Shown in pieces: positions 34,117-43,582 of a stretch of 64,000 nt of DNA; the stretch's first letter is position 1, and every line of letters starts with the position of its first letter. The position numbers were made by a program, and so were the translations under genes. The notes beneath the pieces are model-generated. The model saw nothing but the letters and a program-made list of their open reading frames with translations. It did not search any database and was not told where the DNA came from. Origin of the DNA: Chrysopilus asiliformis (taxonomy: Eukaryota > Arthropoda > Insecta > Diptera > Rhagionidae); NCBI GenBank assembly GCA_964034945.1, contig OZ035961.1, positions 29,117,684-29,181,683 on the forward strand, in the 5' to 3' direction.

Positions 34117-34425
34117 TATATCTGTGGCAACAAGTCATTAAAGCCTAAGTCGATTTTCAGATCAAGATAAAAATATCTGTATTCACTTTAATAGACAGAG
34201 CAATTTGACTTAGCCTAAAAACGGACTTACGCCCGCCGTACACTTGAGCTAAGTTAGCTCAGCTATGTGCCTGTTTAGACGTGGACGTTTAGCGGTTCAC
34301 ATTATCCTCACTTTGATACGTGACGAAATACGCCACGTTAGGCTCTAAACAGGCACATAGCTGAGCTAACTTAGCTCAAGTGTACGGCAGGCCTTAAGCC
34401 CTTATGACTTGTTGCCACAGATATA
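34117..34425. mobile_element. Foldback MITE with split left arm
   Basis: The outer arms TATATCTGTGGCAACAAGTC (34117) and its complement (ending 34425) match perfectly. The inner arms, which include CCGTACACTTGAGCTAAGTT (left, from about 34238) and its complement on the right (34362-34385), also match for about 45 bp. In the right arm outer and inner parts are nearly contiguous, whereas in the left arm about 80 bp (34145-34228) separates them. That 80-bp piece has its own small inverted ends, GCCTAAGTC and GACTTAGCC. Confidence 0.7.
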
Positions 34426-34428
34426 TCA

Positions 34429-35468
34429 AATCAATGTTCCAACTACTTCTTACCCCTCGTAAGTTCTTACCCTTTTTTAACCATATGAGCAATTTTAACA
34501 CGGTTTTGCGCCATTGCGTAAATTGTCCGTTAAGGAAAGTTTTGTCAATAAAATATACCTCTCCCCTTGGCTTGAAACCCCTCTCCTGCTATCTCCTAAA
34601 CAGTTGAAGCAATTTTGACACGGTTTGCGTTATTGAGTGAATTGACTCCTAAGGAAAGTTTTTGCTAACTAAAATATGCCCTTTTCCTTGCTTATAGATC
34701 CCTCTCATACTTTATATCCTGAACCTTAGAGCAATCTTGGCACGGGTTGCGCTATTTGATAGGTTTTCCCTCAAACAAAATTTTAGCCTACTTAAATTGG
34801 TTACCTGTTTTAGGATGGACCTTAATTGTAGTTTTAAAAATATTACAAAAGCCGAACTGGAAAAGAATATCAAGTAAATGAACTTGTTTTGTTTGTAGAA
34901 TAAGCTATATATGTGAAAAGTGAGTGTACATTTTTAATAGTGAAGCATATATCACTGTTCGATATACTCGTTCTTTTTTAAATTTCATTTAAAATACGTA
35001 TATGGGCAAATATTTTGGTGTATAGTGCCCCAATGAGGTATTTTAAGAAAATCGAAAAAACGTGTTTTTCGTAGTCAACCTTAAACAAACTTTTTGACAG
35101 ATTTCTGAGAACCTTTAGCTACTAATGGGTAGAGATTTTGAATATACATCAAAAAACCTATTCATAACTGCCGTAACAAATTGGTAGGGTTAGAATAATG
35201 GCAGTTTCTTGAGTGTTAAAAAATTTTTTTTTGATTTTTTTAAGTAGATTTTTAACTAAAAAGCATAACGAACTTGCTTTGGCCACAAAATATGGTGAAT
35301 TATTAATTAAATTTATTTTTTTTTTTGCAAAACAGCTCTAAGGCTGGTATGAGCAATTTTCTCATTACAATTATTATTTGCTACAATTATTACAATTTTT
35401 TTTTTTTATTTCAAGCGTACTTCATAAATAATATTATATTCTAACTTATATTATTAAAAATATTTACT

Positions 35469-35470
<2 letters not shown>
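34429..35470. other. AT-rich DNA, no gene seen
   Basis: Imperfectly repeated phrases around 34.44-34.75 kb (AATTTTGACACGGTTTGCG, CCTAAGGAAAGTTTT) suggest an old duplication. No coding signal. Confidence 0.45.
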
Positions 35471-35510
<40 letters not shown>

Positions 35511-35540
35511 AGACATTTAATAAAATTTTAGATCAATCAG

Positions 35541-38226
35541 CTATTTTTTTAGTTTTTTTTTAAGTTCTCTTGTAAATTGTTCTATAGATTTCGATGTTTT
35601 AATTTGGTCTGGTAGATTGTTGTAAACCCGTAACGATTCTTGAAAAACACTTTTATGCTTTCTGTTCGTCCTTGCTGATGGTATTCGTAATTTTAAACAT
35701 CCTCTTGTCGTGTGGTTATGTATCATCTGTGTTGTTATTATGTTGAAATTGTATTTATGCGTGTTGTGTAAGATGTGATAAATAAATTTGGCTTGCTGGA
35801 TTTCTATTAGCTTACTCAATTGAATATTGTTTGTATTTGCAAAAACTTCTACTGTTGGCGTCAGTTTGCTGTATCGGTTTATATTTTTGAGTGCCTTTGC
35901 CATGAGTCTATTCAAAGATTTAATAAGATGTTTTGAACATTGAGACCAGGTAATGATATTATATCGAATTGAAGATAAAATATATGCGTTATAGACAATA
36001 TTTTTTATTTTTAAATTAAAGCAGTTGAAACGTCCCAGAATTCCTATCATCGGAGCAATCTTCTTACGTAATTTAATTATGTGTGATGTCCAATTTAGTT
36101 TTTCGTCGATGGTTAAGCCCAGATAATTTGTAGTAGTCACCCTTTTTATTCTTCTTCCATTAATTTCTATGTTTATATCAATATTTGGTTTGTTTTTTTG
36201 TTTGAAGAGTAAAAATTCTGTCTTTGTCTCGTTAATTGTAAGTTTATTAAGCTTTGTCCATTGTGTAAAATTTTTTACTCCAATTTTGATTTTGTCGTCA
36301 ATTTCTCTTTTGTTTTTTCCGTAAAATAATATAAGCGTGTCGTCTGCATACACTATGTATTTGTCTCCGATTGCCGCCTTCTGAATATCATTTATATATA
36401 AGTTGTACAATAACGGTCCTAAAATTGATCCTTGGGGAACTCCTGTATCCATGGTGATCAAGTCGCTGTTGACGTTGTTCAGCTTCATATAATTTACTCT
36501 GCCGGTCAAATAATTCCTTATAAGTCGTCCTGCTGCTCCCCTTATTCCAACATCATTTAGTCGATCTAATAAGATATCATGGTTGACAGTGTCAAATGCT
36601 TTCTTTAGATCTACAAATAATCCCACGGTGTAGAAACCTTTGTCAAGTTTATCATTTATAAATTCAATAGCGTCAGTTGTCGCAGCTTCCGTACTACTTT
36701 GTCTCTGGAATCCGTATTGTTGTCTGTCCAAAATATCGTTTTTTAAGACGAAGGTGTTAATTCTGTTGTGGATAGCCTTCTCAAATAGTTTCCCCAGCGT
36801 GCTTAGTAAGGTAATTGGTCTATAGTTTCCCGGGTCCGTCTTGTCTCCTTTTTTATGTATGGGAATAATGCAACCTTTTTTGAAAATATCAGGAAAATGG
36901 CTTGTTTCAAACATGTTATTTATATATTCCACGATGTTGTTTGCAATGATAAACTTAAGTTGCTTCAAATCTTTGTTTGTTATTTCATCGTCTCCTGGAG
37001 TGCTGTTTTCGTTTAGTTCCTCAATCCATTTAATCACATCTATTTCATTTACAGGTCGTAGAAATATAGTTTTTTCAATTGTGTATCTATTAATGTCAAT
37101 TGATTCTGAATTGTTACTAGTGTTAATTAATGTTTTCCCCACGTTAGCAAAAAACTGATTCATTTCGTTCGCAATATTTTTTTGATCAGTTATACAATTA
37201 TCTCCGATCTTTAGAGCATGAATGCAGTTTTCTTTTTTACCTCCTATAGATTGTTTTAAAGTGTCATTAATTGTGTTCCATATTTTTCTATTATCGGTAC
37301 CACCTTTTGTTAGCCTTTTTTCTATGTATTTTTTTTTCGCCTGTTTTACAACTCCTGTAATCTGATTTTTTAGCTTTTTATATTTTTGTGTAATTTCTTC
37401 ATTTTGTGGATTCTTTTTTAGTTGTTTATATAGTTTATTTTTATTTTTAATCATTTTCATTATTTCTGTATTAATCCAATCGTTGTTTATCCTTTGTCTA
37501 ATCTTTCTATATGTTGTACTTTTTTGTTTCGATTCTTTAATTATTTCTATGAATTGTTCTATGGTGCTACTTTTTTCCGACGCGAGTCTTAGCTCGACTT
37601 CTTCTTTAAATTTGTCAACATTTAAGCTAGGTTTAAGTTTTGTTTCCATTCGTTGTTTAGGTGTCTTCGGAATCTCCATATTTGTCAAGACTAAATTATG
37701 ATCAGAGATGTCATTCTCCTCTATATTAATTTCAAATTTTAATTTTTCATAAAGATATTCATCCAAAATCACGTGATCGATTATTGTGTTTGATTCTGTT
37801 GTCGTCCTAGTAGCTTTCTTAACGTCTATTTCGTTTAAAATTCTGTAATTATTTGTCTGTAATGTCTCTAAATAAGTTATTTTTGATACATTTTCCTTAA
37901 GAAGATCTATGTTCGTGTCTGCCAATATAATCATGTTTTTATTATTGTAAAGTGTTTCGTTTATGACTTCAAAGAATTCTTTTAAATCTTGATTCGGTGC
38001 CTTATACAGTGTAGCCAGTTTTATAGGTATAGCCAAGTTTATGCTTAGAATAATTTGATTGTATTGTGGTACTATTGAGTGAATAGTGAATTCAATATTG
38101 TTTTTTATGTAGACTGCAGTACCCCCTCCTCTACAGTCAGATCTACAGTTGAACACCGCTTGATATCCATTTAAATTAAAAAATTTCACCTCGTCGTCAT
38201 ATAGCTTTTTTTTAATGGTGCTTATA
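35541..38226 (-). pseudogene. LINE ORF2, main part: endonuclease C-terminal part and reverse transcriptase
   Basis: About 895 residues after the mariner insertion. The apurinic-like endonuclease continues with GGGTAVYIK, the D-x-N motif in ILADTNIDLL, a TTTESNTIIDHVI block and SDHNLV. The reverse transcriptase follows: a NYRPITLLS block, FVDLKKAFDTVNHD, GVPQGSILGP and the catalytic YADDT. The C-terminal domain ends in a basic tail, and no RNase H is seen. The element's role is to nick genomic DNA and reverse-transcribe its own RNA at the nick. Immediately after the insertion the residues STIKKKLYDDEV stand where related endonucleases have a catalytic SET(W)L motif, so the key Glu appears to be Lys. 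No stop interrupts the remaining frame. Non-functional because of the insertion, and perhaps already before it. Confidence 0.85.
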
Positions 38227-38228
38227 TA

Positions 38229-39521
38229 ACACATGGATCAATAAGTCCCGAGACTAACAATGAAAACAACATTTTTTTTGCCAAATTTTTTTTTATTCAT
38301 CAATATAATCACCTTTTAGGGTGATACAATCGTTCCAACGCTTTTCCAATTTTTCAATACCATGTTTATAAAAAAAATTATCTTTCGCTTCAAAATAAGC
38401 TTCAGTTTCAGCGATGACCTCCTCATTTGAGCCAAATCTTTTTCCCTGGAGCATTTTTTTAAGATCAGCAAAGAGCCAGTAGTCACTGGGGGCTAAATCT
38501 GGCGAGTATGGGGGGTGGGGAAGCAGATGAAAGCCCAATTCGTTCAATTTTGCCATTGTTTTCATCGACTTGTGGCAGGGTGCATTGTCTTGGTGAAAAA
38601 GGATTTTTTTTCTCTGCATGTGCGGTCGTTTTTTTGCGATTTCCTCCTTCAAACGCACCAGCAAGTCAATATAATAATCACTGTTGATCGATTTACCTTT
38701 TTCGAGGTAGTCAATGAAAATCACGCCATGCGTATCCCAAAAAACTGACGCCATGACTTTGCCAGCTGACTGCTGCGTTTTCGGACGCTTCGGACGGCTT
38801 TCGCCAGCTGTGCGCCACTCAGATGACTGCCGCTTCGACTCTGGAGTGTAGTGATGTATCCATGTTTCGTCCATGGACACGTAACGACGCAAGAAATCTT
38901 TTTTATTGCGAGTAAATAGCGATAAACAGCTTTCTGAATCATCGACTCGTTGCTGTTTTTGTTCCATCGAAAGCAATCGCGGCACCCACTTGGAAAAAAC
39001 CTTTTTCATGCTCAATTTTTCATGAAGGATAGTAAATGCACTTCCATATGATATCTGTGTTATCTCAGCAATCTCACGGAGCTTCACTTTACGATCTTTC
39101 ATTATAATTTTTGTCACTTCACTCACATTTTCCGGTGTAACGGCTTCCACAGGTCTACCCGAGCGTTCCGCGTCATTTGTGTCGGTACGACCACGTTTAA
39201 ACTCGGCAAACCACCGACAAATCGTTGCTTTTGATGGACAAGAGTCCGGGTAACATTTTTCAATCCATTGTTTCGCTTGCACGGTGTTTTTACCCATTAA
39301 AAAACAATGTTTTATCAGAACACGAAACTCGGTTTTTTCCATTTTTTAAACAAACTACAAAACGACTTTACTCCAACCTCGATAACTCAGCTGTTTCTGG
39401 TCCGATCGACTTAAAATTTTGACACGTTTCAAGCAAAGGTTAGTACTCTAGAAAGACGTGGTTACTGGTTTACTACGAGCGTCATCTCTGGGTTAGTCTC
39501 GGGACTTATTGATCCATGTGT
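38229..39521 (-). mobile_element. mariner element, irritans-type, complete
   Basis: Identical 30-bp terminal inverted repeats (38229-38258 and 39492-39521) start ACACATGGATCAATAAGTCC. TA lies on both sides. Because the flanks are short TA runs, the ends could also be placed two bases further out (38227-39523), which would leave the LINE frame intact on removal. The TIR resembles the Himar1 type (AC...TGG...ATAAGTCCC). The element is 1293 bp with one intact transposase gene, and it is inserted in the LINE endonuclease. Confidence 0.93.
38293..39342 (-). CDS. mariner transposase, intact
   Basis: 349 residues, the usual length for irritans-subfamily mariner (Himar1 is 348). The N-terminal half has the paired-like helix-turn-helix region (about residues 5-110), and a WVPRLL linker follows at 119-124. 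The catalytic triad is D158 (SMDETW), D252 (HQDNAPCH) and D287 (APSDYW), with 34 residues between the last two: the DD34D signature of mariner. The start ATG at 39342 gives MEKTEFRVLIKHC, the expected N-terminus. No stop or frameshift is visible. It would cut and paste its own element at TA sites. With matching TIRs around it, this copy may be, or recently was, active. It lies inside and on the same strand as the LINE. Confidence 0.95.
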   Translation of the reverse strand: MEKTEFRVLIKHCFLMGKNTVQAKQWIEKCYPDSCPSKATICRWFAEFKRGRTDTNDAERSGRPVEAVTPENVSEVTKIIMKDRKVKLREIAEITQISYGSAFTILHEKLSMKKVFSKWVPRLLSMEQKQQRVDDSESCLSLFTRNKKDFLRRYVSMDETWIHHYTPESKRQSSEWRTAGESRPKRPKTQQSAGKVMASVFWDTHGVIFIDYLEKGKSINSDYYIDLLVRLKEEIAKKRPHMQRKKILFHQDNAPCHKSMKTMAKLNELGFHLLPHPPYSPDLAPSDYWLFADLKKMLQGKRFGSNEEVIAETEAYFEAKDNFFYKHGIEKLEKRWNDCITLKGDYIDE

Positions 39522-39525
39522 TATA

Positions 39526-39644
39526 ACGTCCAAGTCGTAAGTTTGGATTAAAAAATTAAGGTCGTCTAATTTTCCACGCAGACTCCTAATGTTTATGAGT
39601 AAAATTTTCAATTTATCAGTTTTTTTATTGTCCATGATGATCAT
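39526..39644 (-). pseudogene. LINE ORF2, 5' fragment (start of endonuclease)
   Basis: About 40 codons from ATG 39644 (a second ATG at 39635) to the mariner insertion. It contains ILLINIRSLRGKLDDLN, the usual first motif of an APE-type endonuclease, with the Asn of the active site. It overlaps the end of ORF1 by 20 nt (39625-39644), so ORF2 is probably translated by re-initiation or a similar coupling. The frame beyond the insertion enters the mariner TIR. Confidence 0.85.
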
Positions 39645-40818
39645 TTTTAAAGTTGTAGTTAATGTTTTGTCTCAAATTATTTAATCTCCTTAGATATTGA
39701 GGGCATGATTTGTGGTCGCTACTGTGATTACAATCAATTGAAATGTTTGTATTGTATTTTTGGAAGTTCAAACAATTTATACATTTTATACAATTGGCAT
39801 TACATTCCTTGATGTCATGTTCACCAGCGCATTTACGGCATGTTTGTTTATTAGTACACTGTTTAGCTGTGTGGCCGAAGCGTTGACAATTGAAACATCT
39901 TTTCACCTGAATGTCCTCTTTAACGAAATGTGATCTCCATCCTAAATTTATATTTGAATTCACTATCTTTCTAAATGTGTTTCCACTTAGTTCGCAGTAG
40001 ATGGTCCAAGTGTTTGTTTTTAAATCTTGATTCGAGTAAACAATATTGAATACATCCATTTCGTCGATGTTTTGGTTAAGTGCACGTAATTCTTTGTTTA
40101 AATCTTCATTGTTGTAATTTTTTAATAATTTAGTTATGTAGATTTTTGGTGCTCTCAAATGTGTTCTTTTAATTAATATTTCGTCCTCAGTTTTTGTTTT
40201 TATTAATTTCTCAAGTCTAATGCATGCATCCGTACTTACAGTTTTTAATAACAGACCGCCGTTTTTCAAATTAATAATGTCCGTAACCGGTGCATTGGCC
40301 TCTGACGGGTTTACCTTTTGTTTTAGAAGTTGTTTTATTTCATCATTTGAATGTGTTTTTAGAGATTTTATTATTAAGCTTTCCGAACTGTTTTGATTGT
40401 TTACCGATTTAGTAGACAAGCCATAATTTTTCACACTATCACTAAAATCGTTTTTTAATGTTTCCGCATATGATTTATTTTCGTTTAGTTTAGTTATAAT
40501 TTTTTCAACTTTTAGATTCAAATCATTTAGCTTGTCACTGAATTGTTGATTTTCCACCGATTTGTGCTCACAGTAATTGTAAATTTTCTCTTTGTCTTCA
40601 TTGCACATCCACATAATATCTTGAGCTAAACCTTGAATTTTTTTATATTTTGCTGAACTAATTTTTACACAAGTAATATGAAACCAACTTTTACATATTC
40701 CGTCGCAAAGTAATGCTTCATCACCATCTTTCACAATTTGTTCGCAAACTTTACATTTACTTGAAATAGATACGCTATCGTTAGCACCCGCCATGTTGTG
40801 AAATGTGTCTTGTTTCAA
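39625..40818 (-). CDS. LINE ORF1 protein with PHD finger and zinc knuckles
   Basis: 397 residues, intact. Residues about 22-90 form a C4HC3 PHD-type finger (CKVCEQIV, ALLCDGICKSWFHITC, MWMCNED). A likely coiled-coil or charged linker follows, then an RRM-like or esterase-free middle region. Near residues 310-360 there are gag-type zinc knuckles: CFNCQRFGHTAKQC, CRKCAGEHDIKEC and CIKCINC. ORF1 proteins of this kind bind the element's RNA and act as a chaperone in the RNP. PHD plus CCHC fingers are known from several CR1/jockey-group LINEs. The start is at 40818; an in-frame Met at residue 9 also exists. The intact frame contrasts with the broken ORF2. Confidence 0.85.
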   Translation of the reverse strand: MKQDTFHNMAGANDSVSISSKCKVCEQIVKDGDEALLCDGICKSWFHITCVKISSAKYKKIQGLAQDIMWMCNEDKEKIYNYCEHKSVENQQFSDKLNDLNLKVEKIITKLNENKSYAETLKNDFSDSVKNYGLSTKSVNNQNSSESLIIKSLKTHSNDEIKQLLKQKVNPSEANAPVTDIINLKNGGLLLKTVSTDACIRLEKLIKTKTEDEILIKRTHLRAPKIYITKLLKNYNNEDLNKELRALNQNIDEMDVFNIVYSNQDLKTNTWTIYCELSGNTFRKIVNSNINLGWRSHFVKEDIQVKRCFNCQRFGHTAKQCTNKQTCRKCAGEHDIKECNANCIKCINCLNFQKYNTNISIDCNHSSDHKSCPQYLRRLNNLRQNINYNFKNDHHGQ

Positions 40819-40874
40819 AATATTCTTGGTTCGTTTGTCGAAAGTATTATATCAAGATATTTCATGGAAAAAAA

Positions 40875-41003
40875 CAGCACCCTTTTTCTTACAAGGACGA
40901 AGTAGTGAAAATATTATATTGTCATCAGGCTTGCGTATATGTGCAATATTTCAAGTCAATCGGAGAAGTGGTTAGATTTGGATTGCAAGATTTTACCCCC
41001 AAG
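40875..41003 (-). repeat. P-family repeat fragment, copy P3
   Basis: Reverse complement contains CTTGCAATCCAAATC, CCGATTGACTTGAAAT, GATGACAATATAATATTTTC and ACTACTTCGTCCTTGTA, matching P2 at 21100-21200. It is truncated toward the LINE. Confidence 0.6.
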
Positions 41004-41118
41004 ATTTGAGTCCCATTAATTCGAACTAAAGGAGCGGACCCTGACTGGATCATTGGAAGTCTAGATTAACCTGATGTCCGGACTAGCGTGGTCCGGATTA
41101 GCGGGACTCTACTGTATT
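41004..41118. mobile_element. Possible small pogo-type MITE
   Basis: The right end reversed reads CAGTAGAGTCCCGCTAATCC with TA next to it. The left end has TGAGTCCCATTAATTCGAAC, a diverged inverted counterpart. CAGTA-GAGTCCCGNTAATCCGGA is reminiscent of pogo/Tigger termini. About 115 bp, non-coding. Confidence 0.4.
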
Positions 41119-43207
41119 TGAAACATATTTTTTTGGACCTTGGTATATCCATCTAACGGTGGAATGAAAGGTATCATTATATGATGAAACATTGTACAAT
41201 ATATCCTGAATTTTTTCACACATTTTTTTTAAAAACTGTAACAAATGTAGAAATTTTAAATTTGGCACAGAATAAGCTTTTAGCAGTAGTTAAACCACGT
41301 GCAAAAATGCCAAAAATCGAACCACTCCTTTTCATATCCACCATATAAATGGAAACGATTTTTGCAATTTTCTCGAAAACGGTTCGTTTTTTCAAAAACG
41401 CTTTTCATAGCATTCTAGGGACGATGATAGCTTCCGAATACCAAAAAGGTGTCAAAATCGGTTTACCAATTATCTTACAAAAGCTCGTTACATACATACA
41501 TACATTCACATGAACACGCGCACACACATGATGCGATCTCATAGAAAAACATTTTTAATCGTTGGTAATGATAATTTTGGTTTTTGAAGTCATTGTAATA
41601 TCTTTTTTATATGTATGAAAGTTGAAAATGACTTCAAGTAAAATATATCTAATGAAAAATGTTTTATTACAAAAATTTCAGCACATACATTGTTATGTCT
41701 GAGAAAATTAGAATATTACAGACAGTTGCTGCAAATTTACTGTTTACTACAATAATGAATTGTTTTAATAGCAATGCTTTTTTGTATTTATGACTTTGTA
41801 TATAGTTTGAGCACAAATGGTTAAAATTTATATTAAATTCAGTGTTTGAAACCCAAAAGCTAAAATGTATTTGAATATTATTGTTTATTTATAATAAACA
41901 CTTATAGCAAATAAATATTGCATTCTAATAAACTAAAACACATTTACATGGTGTTTAGTTCATAACGTAAAGTTTCAATTACAATTACCAATTGCTATTG
42001 AATTTGCAGTGTATTCGAATTCAAGATATGTGTAAGTAGGTAGGTAAACCATATAACGATTCGATGGCTATCCTCCTGTATAGCAGTTTACTAAGAGTAA
42101 ATCAAGAATGTCAGAGTTAAACATCCTCAACATTCATTAAGTTTACAAACAGTGTCTTTCTTTGAATTTGGGATATTCCTAACACCCCGAACATGATTTT
42201 GTAGACTCCTTTGTTCTGTTGTAGTCATTACATTTAAATTTATACGAGTGTTAAATTTAATGTATGATCATTAGAATTCTCATGTATCGATGTACAACGT
42301 TGTGCTGCTAGCATAACTTCCACATCACAAATTTCCCATTGCCACATATATCGGATAAACTAAATGGCGGCAGTCGGCTCGGCACGATACTGCAAGAATT
42401 TGAAACCTTCGAATGTCTTTGATCTATAGGGCTCCAAAATCTATACGTATGCCCTTCTATTCTGGGCGATTTTGGATTTGCCCTCCTTTACTCCGACGAC
42501 CCCTTCCACATCAAATGTACTTAATCTTTATCCTTCGCATTCATATCGTTCTGTTTTCATCATTTATACCAAAGTCGAAACTCGTACATAGAAAACGACA
42601 TATCCAACATTAGTGACATGGGTCATACAGGACGTGACTTGTGTTGTTTAGTTGATCCGCTATGAATATTTGCCTTACATTGCAACTTACAGATGGCTCA
42701 GCTATATGACATATTTCCAAGTTTGGCTAACGATCTTCCTATTTTTGGCTTCTACCCCCGAATAGCATCATCAGAGCCGTTTACCGTCTTCATCATCATC
42801 ATCATAGTCTTGTGTAATAATAACAACATCGGCAGCGTTAGTAGAATATCAACACAAGCAGAAAAGTATCTAAAGTGCACAACGTTTCAGTTTTTCCTAT
42901 GAAATTCAGATCATAGTATTTGACTTCTGATGAAGCAAAATTAATGCGAATGAACTTTTCGAAATTCCTATGGTTCCTTCAGGAAATCAGAAAAATTTGT
43001 CTTCATCGATTTCATGCACGGAGTCCAGGATTATCGTTACACCTTTGCAGCCCCCCGGCTTCCTTCCTGCCTCTCACCCCGCCGCACATGAGAAAGTTCG
43101 GAGCAATCAGCCGAGCTAGTTTTTTTTTATTTGACCAAATAGACAGTGCGACAATAATCATAAATTAGTAGTCAAGTCAAATCTTCTAACGCTTACCCAC
43201 AAACGAC
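41119..43207. other. AT-rich DNA, no gene seen
   Basis: Around 41340-41530 lies a block with TCTCGAAAACGG, AAAATCGGTTTACCAATTA and a CATACATACATACATTCACA run that looks like part of another small-repeat family, seen once. ATC repeats are near 42790-42806. Open frames at 42.4-43.2 kb show no motif. Confidence 0.45.
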
Positions 43208-43430
43208 AATTTCACAAACAGTTTGCGAACATTTCGAACTAACAATTGCGATTGCGATTGAGATTGAGATTACTATTGCGATTGCGATTGAAGCTTCTCT
43301 ACCAATGAGATCAAAGCTTTCAACGACAGGAAAATGAAAGCTTTGATCTCATTAGTCGAGAAGCCCCAATCGTAATTGCAATCGTTAGGCTGAATTAGGC
43401 TTAACAGCTCGCGAACAGTTCGTCTGTTTT
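43208..43430. mobile_element. Foldback repeat with (GATTGC)n arm
   Basis: The inner arms CAATGAGATCAAAGCTTTC (43302-43320) and GAAAGCTTTGATCTCATT are perfect, separated by a 15-nt loop. Further out the arms continue as GAAGCTTCTC / GAGAAGCC, a GATTGCGATTGC-type run / CAATCGTAATTGCAATC, and CAGTTTGCGAACA / GCGAACAGTTCG. The GATTGC run is expanded only on the left side. Non-coding. Confidence 0.6.
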
Positions 43431-43496
43431 CGCTCCAAAGGAAAATTGGCGAACATTTCAAAGGTGAACTGTGAGAACATTCAGGATAGTTGTGAA

Positions 43497-43582
43497 AGGT
43501 GGTGACGGGAGAGGGTGAAGTGGCTGGCTGATGGGAAAGGGTGCGCGGTGGGTGGAGAGGAAACGGGGAAAGGGGAAGTGAT
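43497..43582 (+). other. G-rich tract, possible G-quadruplex
   Basis: Purine-rich stretch with several GGG/GGGG runs, such as GGGAAAGGGTGCGCGGTGGG then GGGG and GGGG, in otherwise AT-rich DNA. Confidence 0.4.

Larger units (their letters stand above)
35471..40850 (-). mobile_element. Non-LTR retrotransposon (LINE), CR1/L2/Daphne-like, split by mariner
   Basis: On the minus strand: a short 5' region, ORF1 (39625-40818), ORF2 (39644 to 35541, interrupted), about 30 nt of 3' UTR with ATTAAA, then an uninterrupted 39-nt poly(A), seen as T from 35471 to 35509. About 4.0 kb of LINE plus 1.3 kb of mariner. An APE-type endonuclease, RT without RNase H and a PHD-plus-zinc-knuckle ORF1 point to the CR1/jockey supergroup; the clade is not certain. 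The 5' end and target duplication were not resolved. Confidence 0.85.

Noticed and set aside
36640..37701. Plus-strand frames opposite the LINE reverse transcriptase
   Set aside because: Antisense shadows of ORF2, hydrophobic because of A-rich sense codons.
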